A stretch of DNA of 64,000 nucleotides, from assembly GCA_900473685.1 (NCBI GenBank), contig UCNE01000015.1, positions 1-64,000 of the forward strand. The letters run 5' to 3'. This DNA is from Hyphomicrobiales bacterium. Lineage in GTDB: Bacteria > Pseudomonadota > Alphaproteobacteria > Rhizobiales > Rhizobiaceae. A program made the position numbers and the translations under genes. Of this stretch, positions 25,426 through 35,738 are shown piece after piece. Every line of letters starts with the position of its first letter. Position 1 is the stretch's first letter. Below the pieces are notes generated by a model. It saw nothing but the letters and a program-made list of their open reading frames with translations, was not told where the DNA came from and did not search any database.

Positions 25426-25435
25426 GGTGCGATCG

Positions 25436-27418
25436 TCAAGCCAGCCGCGTCCGGATCAGGCGGTAGTAGCCGGCGAGGTGAGGGATCTCACGTTCGAGTT
25501 CGGTAAAGGCCGGATCGCGGTCGCTCAGGTTCCCGGCATATTTGGCAGCGAGCATTTGCCGGTGCATTTCCAGCGGCTCGGGCTTGCCGGATGGAAGCAC
25601 CGTGAAGATCGGTGACAACGTGGTACGGCCCTTGACGGTGATGCTGTCGAGTTCCGCGATGATGAAATCCTCAGCGCTGAGCGCTGCCGTGCGCTCGCCG
25701 AGTAGAAGCGGCACGCCGTAATTCTTCGATTCGCCTTCCAGGCGGGAGGCAAGATTGACGGCATCGCCGAGCACGGAATAGTCGAAGCGGCGCGCGGACC
25801 CCATGTTGCCGACGACGCAGTCGCCGGTATTGATACCAATACCGATCTTCAGTACTCGCGCCTCGCCGCCGGCTTCTGCCGCTTCCTGCCGCAAGTCTGC
25901 GTTCAGCTGCTCGATCGCCTCCAGCATTTTCAGCGCCGCGCCGACCGCGTGGCTGGCATGACCGGGATCGTCGAGCGGCGCATTCCAAAAGGCCATCAGG
26001 CAATCGCCGATATACTTGTCGATGGTGCCGCCACTTTCCAGCACGATGTCGGACAGTGGCGTCAGCAGCCGGTTGATCAGCGCCGTCAATTGTTCGGGAT
26101 CGTCCTTCAAGGCTTCGGAAATCGTCGTGAAGCCGCGCACGTCGCAGAAGAGAATGGTCAGCGTCCGGCGTTCGCCGCCCAGTTTCAGTTGCGATGGATC
26201 GTCCGCCAGGCGCTCGACCAGCGCGGGTGACAGATAGCGTGAAAACGCACGGGTAATATCGCGGCGGCTACGGCGCTCGGCGGCATAGTCGAGGGTTGCC
26301 TGGCCGGCGACGACCGACAGATAGGCCAGCGCCGGGCCGACTGGAGAAATAAAGATATGGCCGAGCCGCAACATTGCATAGCTTGTGGCAAGCAGGAGGA
26401 CCAGCACGGCCACGCTCATCGCCGTTGCCGGCCATCCCGTTGCCCGGAAAACCACCCCGCCGGCCAGCAGAGCCCCAAGCACGATCGCTGCAATCACTGC
26501 CCCTTGTCCCGCCTTGGCGATGAGCAGCCCACGGGTAATATTGTCGAAGATGGTCGCCTGGATTTCGGCGCCCGCCACCAGATGACCGGTTTGCACTGTG
26601 AACGGCGTAGCAAAAGCGTCGGCGCCGCCGGCCTTGAGGGTTGGTGCATTCTGCAGGCTGAGGCCGACAATGACGATACGGTTGCGGAAGATGCCGTCCG
26701 GCAGGAATTGGCCGGGATCGAGCGCCTGATAATAGGAGACCGTCGGATAGGTCCGTGCCGGGCCGAATGTCTGTAACAGCGCCGTTCCTGATACCGGCTT
26801 TTTCGGCCGGCCGGCAACCTCGGCCAGTCGTGCGGCAAAGCCGTCGGTATAGCCAGGCACTTGCCGCAATGTGCCGTCGCCGCTCAGATGAACCGACGCA
26901 ATACCCGTTTTGGCACCGCGGGCAACAAACTCTGCCAGCGGTTCCGTCCGCACGAACTGGTCCGCCTGCGGCGTCTCGATCAGCGTTTCGTCACCGGCCA
27001 GAACGACATCGGGACCAAGCGCCTCCGCAAGAGCTACGTCATTTTCCGCTACTGCCGAAGGTTCGGCAAAGATCACGTCGATGCCGATGGCCTTCGCCCC
27101 GGCGGTGCGCAGCGCCTCGATCAACTGCGCATGCAGGGCACGCGGCCACGGCCACTGGCTGCCGATCTCGGCCATTGAAGGCTCGTCGATAGCAATGATG
27201 ACAGGGCCGTCTTCAGGAAGGGGCGGTGGCGCAAGCGTGGATAGATAGTCAAAGCTGCGCAGTTCGATGAGCGAGAAGGGAGACGTGAGTGAGAGGAGGG
27301 AGAGGATTGTTGTGACGAGAGCGGCAAGGACGGCAAGGCCTGCCCGGCGGCGGCGGCGGGCAGCGCTACCGCTGGTAGCATTGATGGACGGGCGCCGCCA
27401 CGGCTTCGTCGCGGTCAT
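25436..27418 (-). CDS. CHASE2 domain adenylate/guanylate cyclase
   Basis: A 660-aa membrane-bound class III nucleotide cyclase. An N-terminal helix (~27-48) leads into a periplasmic CHASE2 sensor domain (~50-320; IIAIDEPSMAEIG, AIGIDVIFAEP, NRIVIVGLS). Three closely spaced membrane helices (~325-395) precede the cytoplasmic catalytic domain (~430-600) with TILFCDVRGFTTISE (metal Asp), GTIDKYIGDCLMAFWNAP and GDAVNLASRLEG. It would make cAMP or cGMP in response to an extracytoplasmic signal. The ATG overlaps the stop of the FecR-TPR-barrel gene by one base, so the two form an operon and probably one signalling unit. Confidence 0.9.
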   Translation of the reverse strand: MTATKPWRRPSINATSGSAARRRRRAGLAVLAALVTTILSLLSLTSPFSLIELRSFDYLSTLAPPPLPEDGPVIIAIDEPSMAEIGSQWPWPRALHAQLIEALRTAGAKAIGIDVIFAEPSAVAENDVALAEALGPDVVLAGDETLIETPQADQFVRTEPLAEFVARGAKTGIASVHLSGDGTLRQVPGYTDGFAARLAEVAGRPKKPVSGTALLQTFGPARTYPTVSYYQALDPGQFLPDGIFRNRIVIVGLSLQNAPTLKAGGADAFATPFTVQTGHLVAGAEIQATIFDNITRGLLIAKAGQGAVIAAIVLGALLAGGVVFRATGWPATAMSVAVLVLLLATSYAMLRLGHIFISPVGPALAYLSVVAGQATLDYAAERRSRRDITRAFSRYLSPALVERLADDPSQLKLGGERRTLTILFCDVRGFTTISEALKDDPEQLTALINRLLTPLSDIVLESGGTIDKYIGDCLMAFWNAPLDDPGHASHAVGAALKMLEAIEQLNADLRQEAAEAGGEARVLKIGIGINTGDCVVGNMGSARRFDYSVLGDAVNLASRLEGESKNYGVPLLLGERTAALSAEDFIIAELDSITVKGRTTLSPIFTVLPSGKPEPLEMHRQMLAAKYAGNLSDRDPAFTELEREIPHLAGYYRLIRTRLA

Positions 27419-30400
27419 CAGAAGCGCACTTTCACCGTCCCCTTGAAGGTCGGTCCCCAGCCGGGAAGAGCATTGGCAATATCGAAGTCCTCATCCAGCA
27501 GGTTGAAACCCGACAGATTGACCTCGATGCGCTTATCGAACGATTCCCACTTTATGTTGGCGTCCAGTGTCCAATAGTCGTCGAGATTGATTCCGGAATT
27601 GTCGAGGCGCTCACCTGTATAGTTCGCGGCAAGCGTTGCGCGGATGTTGTTGGTGTTGACCCATGTGAGGGCTACGCGTCCCGCCGTATCTGGAACGAAA
27701 GGCAGGCCGCCTTCGAATGTGTTGCCGACAATGGCGCCACTGCCACTGGAATCGTTAGCGGCGACGGTGGCGGAGAGGCCGAAGCCGTGGCCGAGCCAAA
27801 GATTCGCCGTCAGGCTGGCCCGATCCAGCCGCCCCTCGTCAATCGCGATCGTGTCCACCGTGTAGGGCAATGTTGCCGTAATGGAATCGAATTCCTGGTG
27901 CTGGACATCAACGGATGTGAAAAAACGATCGCTCCATTCGGCATCCCAACGAAACGCGAACGTGTCCGACTTGCCGTCCATGGCAAGATCGAGCTGGTTG
28001 GACTGAATGCCGAGCACCCCGATTGGGGCAAGTGTGGGCGTGTCCGAGGCTGCGCCTTCACGCAAATAGGCGGCCCTGAGCCAGTGTCCTTCGACAGGAC
28101 TCCAGGCAACACCGGCATGCGGTTCGAGCCGCCGGATCGCGCCGTCACCGTTTTCAAGGTAGGTGGCAAACAAGGCTGCCTCGGCCTTGAGGGTTGGCGT
28201 TATTTCGGCAAGGACAGAGCCATAGGCCCTGCCGAGTGGTGACGTGTCGCTCGAGGAAATATCGTAAAACGCTACCGGTGGCATAATATTGCTGTAGGTG
28301 ACGTGCGACGACAGTTTTAGCATGCCGCCTTCAAGGCCATAACGAAATGTCAGGTCGCCATCCCCGTAAATATGTCCGATCGCGGCAACGGCGCTGGTTT
28401 TTTCGCCGTCCGTACTTTCCTCGATCAGGGGAACTCCAAGCAGAAGTCCGTTGTCCTGAACACGTGCCTTGCTGGACGAATAGAAGACGCCGGCATTGAC
28501 GATATTCTGATAGGCAATCGTATGGCTCCATCCGGCGCCGATGTTCAGAGAGGTCGCCGAAATATCCAGGTCCCGATCGAACACCAATGGAAAGGGGATC
28601 GTCGGCACCGTCGTCAAAATACCGGCATCAAGCGAGACATCGTTGCGCGCATAGTTCGTGTAGAAGACCAACCGGTCGTCCGGTGTCGGCGTTGCGGTCA
28701 GGTAACCATTCCCGCCGAGGAGCTCTGTTTCGGTTGAAAAGCTACCCGTAATGTCGTCAAGCGGGCGGCTCTGGGGTGTCTTTTCCCATTGCAACGTCCC
28801 GTAGACGCTGACGGGGAAAGGGGCATTTCCTAATCCGCGAAGCTCCGCCTCACCGGTATATCCGGTATTGCCATCGCCGGAGACCAAGCCGCCGCCAAGG
28901 GAAGCTTCCAGGAACGGTCTCTGGATCAGGTTGGCGGTCCGGTCGCGGCTTGCGAGCATATGGGGCTCAATCAGCAGCCCTTGGATGAAGGAAGAGAACG
29001 CCGCGTCAGTGGCACTGTTTTCGATGATTTTTCCGTCATAGCTGTATTCGCTGGTGAACGGATTGACGCTGCCGCGCACTGCCTGGTCGATATAGCTCGA
29101 TCCGGCGAAGGGATCGAAGACCACGTCGCCATAATATTGCCCCCACGCATCCAGCCCCTGCAGCCGGAAGGCGTCGTTAAGCGTCGAGCCTGCCTGCTGG
29201 TTGGCGCCAAGTGGCGCGTGGTCACCGCCTTGCGCGCGTGTCCGGCGCATGATCTCCTGCGCGTTGCGGATCGCCCCGTCAGAATCGTATTCGTCAATGG
29301 CAATCGCCGTGCGGACGACGGGAATGACCGGGTCATTCGGATCGAGCCGATCCGCATTATCGATTGCCTGCGCGGCGGGCACGCGGTCTCCCTTTTCATA
29401 GTGGGCGGCGGCCAGCATCAGCTGGGCTTGGGAATAACCGGGATTGGCGGTCGAGCCAGCCAGCAGGTCCTCCAGGGCCTTGTCCATTTCACCGGTCTGC
29501 AGGTGGTATCGGCCACGTGCAATCAAGGCAATGTCGAAGGAAGGGTCAACCCTCAATGCCTCGTCTATCTCGCGCTTGGCTTCCTTCATCCGCATTTCAA
29601 CGAGATAGAGAAGCGCAAGATTAGCGTGGCTGACCGGGTCAAGTGGATCAAGTTCGATGGCTTTTTTGTAGGCGGCTTCCGCTTCCCTGTTGGCATTCCG
29701 GTCACTGTGCACGATCCCGATCGTATTCCAGATGGAGCTGGATCCAGGCGAGGTGATGAGAGCGCGGTTCAAATCGTCGAGCGCGCCCTGCCGGTCGTTC
29801 CGGAGATGCAGCTTGTAGTTTGCCCGGGCCTCAAGGCCGGTCGGGTCTTCCGGATCGAGTGCGAGCGCGCGTTCAAATCCGTCGACGACCTCCTTTTCGT
29901 CGGCAAGCAGGATGCCGAGCTGCGCGCGTGCGCCGGGCAAGGTCGGGTCGCCGGGCGTATTACGTTCACCTTCCCTGATCGATGCCAGCGCTGCCGGGAT
30001 GTCCTCTCGAAAACCTGCGGTCCAGGCCTTCGCAATGGCGGCATAGCCGCTGTTAGCGAGCCGAGGAGGTTGCTCGACATGGTTGGGATCAGCCAGAGAC
30101 CGGGCGAAATAGCCGCCATAGGCGGCAATGGCCCCGCGTTTGGCATTAAGTCTCCGCCGCGCCTTGTCAAACAAAGCGGCAGCATCACGATAGCGGTTTT
30201 CCGAACCGGCAATCATGGCATCGACCAAATCCGCCCGTGCGGTCTGATCGCCACGCAATCCGCGGGTCCGGGCTTCCTGCAATGCCGCCTGCGCTTTTTG
30301 TCTTCCATTCAGCGAAAGATAGATTTCCGACAGGCTCAGCCAATCTTCCGCCGAACGCGTGTTCGCGTCCTGTGCCTCGATGCGGGTGCGCTCCTTGCGC

Positions 30401-31059
30401 ATCTCAGGCACGATCAACGGCGTTACCGGCATCCACTGGAAAGCATTTCTCAGTGACAGGTTGAACAGCATCTGTTCCCTGTCCTTCGGTTTGGCAATGA
30501 TGATCTTCGAAGGCGCCTGGCCGATCGCGGCGACTGCCCCTTCGCCTTGCGCGACCTTGACGCTGCCTTGGGCATTGCTGAGTTCAACCAGCCCTTCGAG
30601 CACGATCAGCGAGGTCTTGCCGTCGGCGCCGACCGTCATCGACCAATCGGTGCCGCGGATGGCGGCCGCCGCTGCCGGCGTGTCGATCACCACGCCCTGG
30701 CCGCCACGTTCGGCGCGCGCCCAGATCGTGCCGGATTGCAGCTCCAGCCCGGTATCGCCATTGCCACCCATCCGCTTGACCAGCAGCGAGGTATTGCGGC
30801 CAAGCCGAACCTGGGTGCGGTCGGAGAAGAGAACAGCAAGCTGGCCAGTTGCATTGGTGCGCAGCACGTCGCCGCTCAGAAGGTCCTGCTGCAGATCGAC
30901 AAAACGCCAGCTGGAAATGTCGACAAAGCGCACTTCCTCGCCGGATTTGCGGGCAATGACTGATCCTGCGGCGGGGGATGGACGTGGCAAAGGGTCAGCC
31001 TGCGCCGGCATGGCGAGACAGAGCACTCCCAAGGCAACCCCCATGGATCTGTATTTCAT
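27418..31059 (-). CDS. FecR - TPR - outer-membrane beta-barrel fusion protein
   Basis: A 1213-aa envelope protein. A signal peptide (MKYRSMGVALGVLCLAMPAQA) is followed by a FecR domain (~40-175; LLSGDVLRTNATGQLAVLFS, AAIRGTDWSM, IVLEGLVELSN). Tetratricopeptide repeats fill ~220-600 (EAAYKKAIELDPLDPVSHAN and others). From ~690 to the end is a Tyr/Phe/Asn-alternating beta-barrel, like TonB-dependent or porin-type barrels, ending FKGTVKVRF with the terminal Phe expected for outer-membrane insertion. There is no TonB box or plug domain. The start has GGGGAAA seven bases upstream. It forms an operon with a CHASE2 cyclase. Such pairs occur in rhizobia, but the role is not known; coupling an outer-membrane state to cyclic nucleotide output is a guess. 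Confidence 0.82.
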   Translation of the reverse strand: MKYRSMGVALGVLCLAMPAQADPLPRPSPAAGSVIARKSGEEVRFVDISSWRFVDLQQDLLSGDVLRTNATGQLAVLFSDRTQVRLGRNTSLLVKRMGGNGDTGLELQSGTIWARAERGGQGVVIDTPAAAAAIRGTDWSMTVGADGKTSLIVLEGLVELSNAQGSVKVAQGEGAVAAIGQAPSKIIIAKPKDREQMLFNLSLRNAFQWMPVTPLIVPEMRKERTRIEAQDANTRSAEDWLSLSEIYLSLNGRQKAQAALQEARTRGLRGDQTARADLVDAMIAGSENRYRDAAALFDKARRRLNAKRGAIAAYGGYFARSLADPNHVEQPPRLANSGYAAIAKAWTAGFREDIPAALASIREGERNTPGDPTLPGARAQLGILLADEKEVVDGFERALALDPEDPTGLEARANYKLHLRNDRQGALDDLNRALITSPGSSSIWNTIGIVHSDRNANREAEAAYKKAIELDPLDPVSHANLALLYLVEMRMKEAKREIDEALRVDPSFDIALIARGRYHLQTGEMDKALEDLLAGSTANPGYSQAQLMLAAAHYEKGDRVPAAQAIDNADRLDPNDPVIPVVRTAIAIDEYDSDGAIRNAQEIMRRTRAQGGDHAPLGANQQAGSTLNDAFRLQGLDAWGQYYGDVVFDPFAGSSYIDQAVRGSVNPFTSEYSYDGKIIENSATDAAFSSFIQGLLIEPHMLASRDRTANLIQRPFLEASLGGGLVSGDGNTGYTGEAELRGLGNAPFPVSVYGTLQWEKTPQSRPLDDITGSFSTETELLGGNGYLTATPTPDDRLVFYTNYARNDVSLDAGILTTVPTIPFPLVFDRDLDISATSLNIGAGWSHTIAYQNIVNAGVFYSSSKARVQDNGLLLGVPLIEESTDGEKTSAVAAIGHIYGDGDLTFRYGLEGGMLKLSSHVTYSNIMPPVAFYDISSSDTSPLGRAYGSVLAEITPTLKAEAALFATYLENGDGAIRRLEPHAGVAWSPVEGHWLRAAYLREGAASDTPTLAPIGVLGIQSNQLDLAMDGKSDTFAFRWDAEWSDRFFTSVDVQHQEFDSITATLPYTVDTIAIDEGRLDRASLTANLWLGHGFGLSATVAANDSSGSGAIVGNTFEGGLPFVPDTAGRVALTWVNTNNIRATLAANYTGERLDNSGINLDDYWTLDANIKWESFDKRIEVNLSGFNLLDEDFDIANALPGWGPTFKGTVKVRF

Positions 31060-31524
31060 GCAGTTTCCCCAAAAATGCACGCGTAATCACTGAATTTGAG
31101 CACCCCAAAAGTCAAGTAGGGCGGCAGGCGAGCTTCTGCTTTGCGAAACAAGTGTCGAAATAAAGAAACACAAAGAAATATCGTTGGTTGTTCCAAAAGA
31201 TACACGGGATATATCGGTTGCATATTCCGCAGAAACGTTTTCGCTGTTCAAACTATTCGTGCGGTCCGGATATTTCACATCGGATGATCATCACGGCGGT
31301 TTGCCGCTGGCGCGCTTCGCTCGCCATTTCAAAAACTCCTATGAGATTTTTATATCTCTGCCTGGCGGCGCGTCTCGAACGCTAATGCGGTTCGGGGCGA
31401 TAGTCGGCGTGGAATTCAGGCCCCGGATCTTGCGTCGAGCATGATCGAACGGGGCCTCTTTCGCGTCGCTGCCCTTCTTTGAAGAGAAGGGAAAGATGAA
31501 ATTCAACAAAAGGAGCCTGGATCG
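31060..31524. other. 465-base intergenic region before the kdp operon
   Basis: Divergent promoter region between the FecR-TPR-barrel gene (minus) and the kdp operon (plus). It is more A/T-rich than its surroundings. Open frames of 65-86 codons cross it without ribosome binding sites or family resemblance. A 7-bp hairpin, CCCTTCT/AGAAGGG (31472-31491), lies just before the first small gene. The KdpE binding site is expected here, but I cannot point to it. Confidence 0.6.
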
Positions 31525-31608
31525 ATGATGGATATTGTCTTGATCGGGATCGGCGTTTTGTTTTTCGCGCTGTCGTTTGCCTATGCCCGGGCCTGCGACC
31601 GTCTCTAA
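31525..31608 (+). CDS. 27-aa single-helix membrane peptide, first gene of the kdp operon
   Basis: MMDIVLIGIGVLFFALSFAY followed by ARACDRL: one membrane helix and a short charged end with CDRL. A strong GGAG ribosome binding site precedes it. Short proteins with a similar FFALS.AY...CDRL ending are found before kdpF in other proteobacteria as far as I recall. It may be an accessory subunit of the Kdp complex or a leader ORF. It is 18 bases ahead of kdpF on the same strand. Confidence 0.6.
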   Translation: MMDIVLIGIGVLFFALSFAYARACDRL

Positions 31609-31626
31609 TTCGAAGGATTAAGAGAA

Positions 31627-31716
31627 ATGCTTGTCGATTATGTGCTCGGAGCCGGCGTGACCGTGTTTCTGCTTGCCTATCTGACCTACGCCCTCATTCG
31701 CCCTGAGCGCTTCTAA
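31627..31716 (+). CDS. kdpF: K+-transporting ATPase small subunit KdpF
   Basis: A 29-aa single-helix protein (MLVDYVLGAGVTVFLLAYLT...) ending in the YALIRPERF hallmark of KdpF. KdpF stabilises the KdpABC complex in the inner membrane. It lies 27 bases before kdpA in the usual order. It is too short for ordinary ORF length limits, but the ending is diagnostic. Confidence 0.92.
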   Translation: MLVDYVLGAGVTVFLLAYLTYALIRPERF

Positions 31717-31743
31717 CAACGCCAGGTTCGGAAAGTTATTGCC

Positions 31744-33447
31744 ATGACACTCAACGGATGGATCCAGATCCTCATTTTCTGCGGGATCGTCATTTTACTC
31801 ATCAAGCCGCTCGGCGCCTATATGACGCGCGTCTTCGGCGGTGAGCGCACCTTGCTGTCACCCCTTTTTGCTCCTGTCGAACGCGGCCTTTACCGGCTGT
31901 CCGGCACCAGCGAGAAGAAAGAGCAGCACTGGACGAGCTATGTGTTCTCCCTGCTCCTGTTCAATCTTGCCGGCTTTGCCGTTCTCTATGCGCTGCAGCG
32001 GTTCCAGGGTTTTCTGCCGTTCAACCCTGCGGGCATGTCCGCGGTTGGGCCTGAGCTTTCGTTCAATACCGCCACCAGTTTCGTCGCCAACACCAACTGG
32101 CAGAACTATGGCGGCGAAAGCACGATGTCCTATCTGGTGCAGATGGCTGGTCTGACCGTGCAGAATTTTGCCTCTGCCGCGACCGGCATGGCCATCGCCG
32201 CTGCGCTCATCCGCGGTTTTGCGCGCGCTTCCGGCAAGTCGATCGGCAATTTCTGGGTCGATATGACCCGCGCCACGCTCTACATTCTTCTGCCGATCTG
32301 CATCCTGCTGACGATTGCCTATGTCTATCTCGGCGTACCGCAGACGCTCGGCGCCTACGTAACGGCAACGACGATCGAAGGTGCACAGCAGACCATCGCG
32401 CTTGGCCCGGTCGCCTCGCAATTGGCAATCAAGATGCTCGGCACCAATGGCGGCGGCTTCTTCAATGCGAACTCCGCGCATCCTTTTGAGAATCCGGACG
32501 CGATCTCCAACCTCATCCAGATGGTGTCGATCTTCGCGATCGGCGCGGCTTTTACCAATGTTTTCGGCCGCATGGTCGGCAACCAGCGCCAGGGTTGGGC
32601 AATCTTTGCGACCATGGGCGTGCTCTTCCTCGCCGGTGTCGCTGTCACCTATTGGGCCGAAGCTGCCGGCAATCCGCTGGTCCATGCCATGGGCCTCGAA
32701 GGCGGCAACATGGAAGGCAAGGAAGTCCGGTTCGGCATCGTCCTTTCGTCGCTGTTCGCCGTTGTCACGACCGCTGCCTCCTGCGGTGCCGTCAATGCCA
32801 TGCACGGCTCGTTCACGGCACTCGGCGGCCTGATCCCGCTGATCAACATGGAACTGGGTGAAGTTATCGTCGGCGGCGTCGGCGCCGGTTTCTACGGCAT
32901 CCTGATGTTCGTTATCCTGACGGTGTTCGTCGCCGGCCTGATGGTAGGCCGCACGCCGGAATATCTCGGCAAGAAGATCGAGGCCAAGGAGGTCAAGATG
33001 GCCGTTCTCGCCATCCTCATCCTGCCGGCGACCATGCTCGGCTTCACCGCCGTCGCCGTCCTCTTGCCGACAGGCGTGGCCTCGATCGGAAATCCCGGAC
33101 CGCATGGTTTCTCGGAAATCCTTTATGCCTACACCTCGGCTGCCGCCAATAATGGCTCGGCCTTCGGCGGTCTCACCGGCAACACGCCCTGGTACAATAT
33201 CACGCTTGGCATCGCCATGCTGATGGGCCGCTTCCTGGTGATCATCCCGGCGCTGGCGATTGCCGGTTCGCTGGTGATGAAGAAGACGGTGCCGGCTTCG
33301 GCAGGGACGTTCCCGACCCACGGCCCGCTCTTTGTCGGATTGCTCTGCGGCGTCATCCTGATCGTCGGCGGTCTCACCTTCTTCCCGGCGCTGGCGCTCG
33401 GGCCGATCGTCGAGCACCTGGCGATGATATCGGGTCAAACCTTCTAG
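31744..33447 (+). CDS. kdpA: K+-transporting ATPase subunit A
   Basis: A 567-aa potassium channel-like subunit of the Kdp pump, ten membrane helices derived from a four-fold M-P-M repeat. Selectivity-filter segments are visible: [19 protein letters not shown] (around residue 104), [20 protein letters not shown] (around 233), [17 protein letters not shown] (around 347) and [13 protein letters not shown] (around 470). It binds and passes K+ with high affinity. First large gene of kdpFABC; expected to be controlled by KdpDE encoded downstream. Confidence 0.97.
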   Translation: MTLNGWIQILIFCGIVILLIKPLGAYMTRVFGGERTLLSPLFAPVERGLYRLSGTSEKKEQHWTSYVFSLLLFNLAGFAVLYALQRFQGFLPFNPAGMSAVGPELSFNTATSFVANTNWQNYGGESTMSYLVQMAGLTVQNFASAATGMAIAAALIRGFARASGKSIGNFWVDMTRATLYILLPICILLTIAYVYLGVPQTLGAYVTATTIEGAQQTIALGPVASQLAIKMLGTNGGGFFNANSAHPFENPDAISNLIQMVSIFAIGAAFTNVFGRMVGNQRQGWAIFATMGVLFLAGVAVTYWAEAAGNPLVHAMGLEGGNMEGKEVRFGIVLSSLFAVVTTAASCGAVNAMHGSFTALGGLIPLINMELGEVIVGGVGAGFYGILMFVILTVFVAGLMVGRTPEYLGKKIEAKEVKMAVLAILILPATMLGFTAVAVLLPTGVASIGNPGPHGFSEILYAYTSAAANNGSAFGGLTGNTPWYNITLGIAMLMGRFLVIIPALAIAGSLVMKKTVPASAGTFPTHGPLFVGLLCGVILIVGGLTFFPALALGPIVEHLAMISGQTF

Positions 33448-33455
33448 GTGCCGTC

Positions 33456-33623
33456 ATGAACCGCTTGTTCCAGCAGAAGTTCAGAAGGCTCCTCAACCCT
33501 CGCGACGGTGATCCGCCGCGAGCGGCACCCCCGCAGGCAACCAGCATCATCATCGCTTTCATGCTGGTCCTGCTGGTGATTGGCGGTCTTGCCCACGCTT
33601 TTACCGAATTGTTCCACGGCTGA
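33456..33623 (+). CDS. 55-aa single-helix protein between kdpA and kdpB
   Basis: MNRLFQQKFRRLLNPRDGDP... has a basic N-terminus, a Pro-rich linker and one membrane helix (SIIIAFMLVLLVIGGLAHAF) near the C-terminus. An AGGTG ribosome binding site is six bases upstream, and the gene starts eight bases after the kdpA stop and ends 45 bases before kdpB. The standard kdp operon of Escherichia coli has no gene here. I do not recognise a family. Helix topology would be N-in under the positive-inside rule. It may be an extra Kdp subunit or assembly factor in this lineage. Confidence 0.6.
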   Translation: MNRLFQQKFRRLLNPRDGDPPRAAPPQATSIIIAFMLVLLVIGGLAHAFTELFHG

Positions 33624-33668
33624 CGCGGTCACCGTGATGTCACACACAAAAGAAACTGGAGTTCTCTT

Positions 33669-35726
33669 ATGAGCCAGTCCAAATCTGCGAGCCTGATGGA
33701 CTCTCGCATCCTTATTCCGGCGATCGGTTCTGCTTTCGTCAAGCTTGATCCGCGCACGCTGGCCCGCAACCCGGTGATGTTCGTCGTCGCCGTCGTCTCG
33801 ACATTGACGACCGTCCTGTTCCTGCGCGATCTCGTCACCGGAAGCGGCAATCTCGGCTTTTCGCTGCAGCTCAATATCTGGCTGTGGTTCACGGTGCTGT
33901 TTGCCAATTTCGCCGAAGCTGTTGCCGAAGGCCGGGGCAAGGCGCAGGCGGAATCGCTGCGCAAGACCCGCACCGAAACGCAGGCCAAGCTTCTGACCGG
34001 AACAGATCTAAAGAGCTTCAAGATCGTCTCCGGCACCAGCCTCAAGGTCGGCGACGTCGTGCTCGTCGAAGCCGGCGAGATCATCCCCTCCGATGGCGAA
34101 GTCATCGAAGGGGTCGCCTCCGTCAACGAGGCGGCGATCACCGGTGAATCCGCCCCCGTCATCCGCGAATCTGGCGGCGACCGTTCGGCCGTTACCGGCG
34201 GCACGCAGGTCCTGTCCGACTGGATCCGGGTGCGCATCAGTGCGGCAGCGGGTTCGACCTTCATCGACCGGATGATTTCGCTGGTCGAAGGCGCCGAGCG
34301 CCAGAAGACACCGAACGAGATCGCTCTCAACATCCTTCTCGCCGGCATGACGCTGATCTTCGTTCTGGCCGTTGTGACGATCCCGAGCTTTGCGACCTAT
34401 GCCGGCGGTTCCATTCCGGTCATCGTGCTTGTTGCCCTGTTCGTGACGCTGATCCCGACAACGATCGGCGCGCTTCTCTCGGCTATCGGTATTGCCGGCA
34501 TGGACCGCCTGGTTCGCTTCAACGTTCTGGCCATGTCCGGCCGCGCCGTCGAGGCAGCCGGCGATATCGATACGCTGCTGCTCGACAAGACCGGCACGAT
34601 CACGCTTGGCAATCGCCAGGCAACCGAGCTTCGCCCCGTTTTGGGCGTGTCGCAGCAGGAACTTGCCGATGCGGCCCAACTGGCCTCGCTTGCCGATGAG
34701 ACGCCGGAAGGCCGTTCCATCGTCGTGCTGGCCAAGGAGAAATACGGCATTCGCGCCCGTGACATGGCACAACTGCATGCGACCTTCGTGCCGTTTACCG
34801 CACAGAGCCGCATGAGCGGCGTCGACATCGAAGGCTCGTCGATCCGCAAGGGCGCTGTCGATGCGGTTCTGAGCTACGTCGCCAGCCAGAATACGGCGGC
34901 GCGTCCGGATACCGTCCGCGAAATCCAGTCGATTGCCGACGAGATCGCCAAGTCAGGCGGCACGCCACTCGCCGTCGTGCGCGATGGCCGCCTGATGGGC
35001 GTGGTGCACCTGAAGGATATCGTCAAGGGTGGCATCCGAGAGCGGTTCGCCGAACTGCGCCGCATGGGTATCCGCACGGTGATGATCACCGGCGACAACC
35101 CGATGACAGCCGCTGCCATCGCTGCCGAAGCCGGCGTCGATGATTTCCTTGCCCAGGCAACGCCGGAAAACAAACTGTCGCTGATCCGCGAGGAACAGGC
35201 CAAGGGCAAGCTCGTCGCCATGTGCGGCGACGGCACCAACGACGCCCCGGCGCTTGCCCAGGCCGATGTCGGCGTGGCGATGAACACCGGTACGGTCGCG
35301 GCCCGCGAAGCCGGCAACATGGTCGACCTGGATTCGGACCCGACCAAGCTGATCGAGATCGTCGAGATCGGCAAGCAGCTGCTGATGACCCGCGGTGCGC
35401 TGACGACGTTTTCGATCGCCAACGATATCGCCAAGTATTTCGCCATCATCCCGGCGATGTTCCTGGCCTTCTATCCGCAGCTTTCGGCGCTGAACGTCAT
35501 GGGCCTTGCCTCGCCGCAAAGCGCCATCCTGTCGGCGATCATCTTCAACGCGCTGGTTATCGTCGCGCTGATCCCGTTGTCGCTCAAGGGCGTCACCTAT
35601 CGCGCGGTCGGTGCCGGTGCACTTCTGTCGCGCAACCTGCTCATCTACGGCCTTGGCGGCGTCATCGTACCGTTCATCGGCATCAAGGCCATCGATATGG
35701 CCATCACTGCCCTTGGTCTCGTTTAA
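33669..35726 (+). CDS. kdpB: K+-transporting ATPase ATP-binding subunit B
   Basis: A 685-aa P-type ATPase subunit that powers K+ uptake. It shows the actuator TGES loop ([11 protein letters not shown], around residue 160), the phosphorylation motif [15 protein letters not shown] (around 307), the nucleotide-binding domain, and the hinge [20 protein letters not shown] (around 518). About seven membrane helices, matching the family. The ribosome binding site is GGAG. Followed 12 bases later by kdpC. Confidence 0.97.
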   Translation: MSQSKSASLMDSRILIPAIGSAFVKLDPRTLARNPVMFVVAVVSTLTTVLFLRDLVTGSGNLGFSLQLNIWLWFTVLFANFAEAVAEGRGKAQAESLRKTRTETQAKLLTGTDLKSFKIVSGTSLKVGDVVLVEAGEIIPSDGEVIEGVASVNEAAITGESAPVIRESGGDRSAVTGGTQVLSDWIRVRISAAAGSTFIDRMISLVEGAERQKTPNEIALNILLAGMTLIFVLAVVTIPSFATYAGGSIPVIVLVALFVTLIPTTIGALLSAIGIAGMDRLVRFNVLAMSGRAVEAAGDIDTLLLDKTGTITLGNRQATELRPVLGVSQQELADAAQLASLADETPEGRSIVVLAKEKYGIRARDMAQLHATFVPFTAQSRMSGVDIEGSSIRKGAVDAVLSYVASQNTAARPDTVREIQSIADEIAKSGGTPLAVVRDGRLMGVVHLKDIVKGGIRERFAELRRMGIRTVMITGDNPMTAAAIAAEAGVDDFLAQATPENKLSLIREEQAKGKLVAMCGDGTNDAPALAQADVGVAMNTGTVAAREAGNMVDLDSDPTKLIEIVEIGKQLLMTRGALTTFSIANDIAKYFAIIPAMFLAFYPQLSALNVMGLASPQSAILSAIIFNALVIVALIPLSLKGVTYRAVGAGALLSRNLLIYGLGGVIVPFIGIKAIDMAITALGLV

Positions 35727-35738
35727 AGGAACACTCCA

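Noticed and set aside
28960..30456. 498-codon open frame on the plus strand
   Set aside because: It is antisense to the FecR-TPR-barrel gene. It has no ribosome binding site or family resemblance.
31184..31444. 86-codon plus-strand frame in the kdp upstream region
   Set aside because: It has no ribosome binding site and overlaps another 65-codon frame. It is more likely non-coding promoter DNA.
31496..31528. 10-codon leader peptide MKFNKRSLDR before the kdp small genes
   Set aside because: It has a purine-rich site upstream and overlaps the next start, but is too short to support; no regulatory codon pattern is visible.
31858..33438. 526-codon minus-strand open frame
   Set aside because: It is a shadow of kdpA with an Arg/Asp/His-rich composition.
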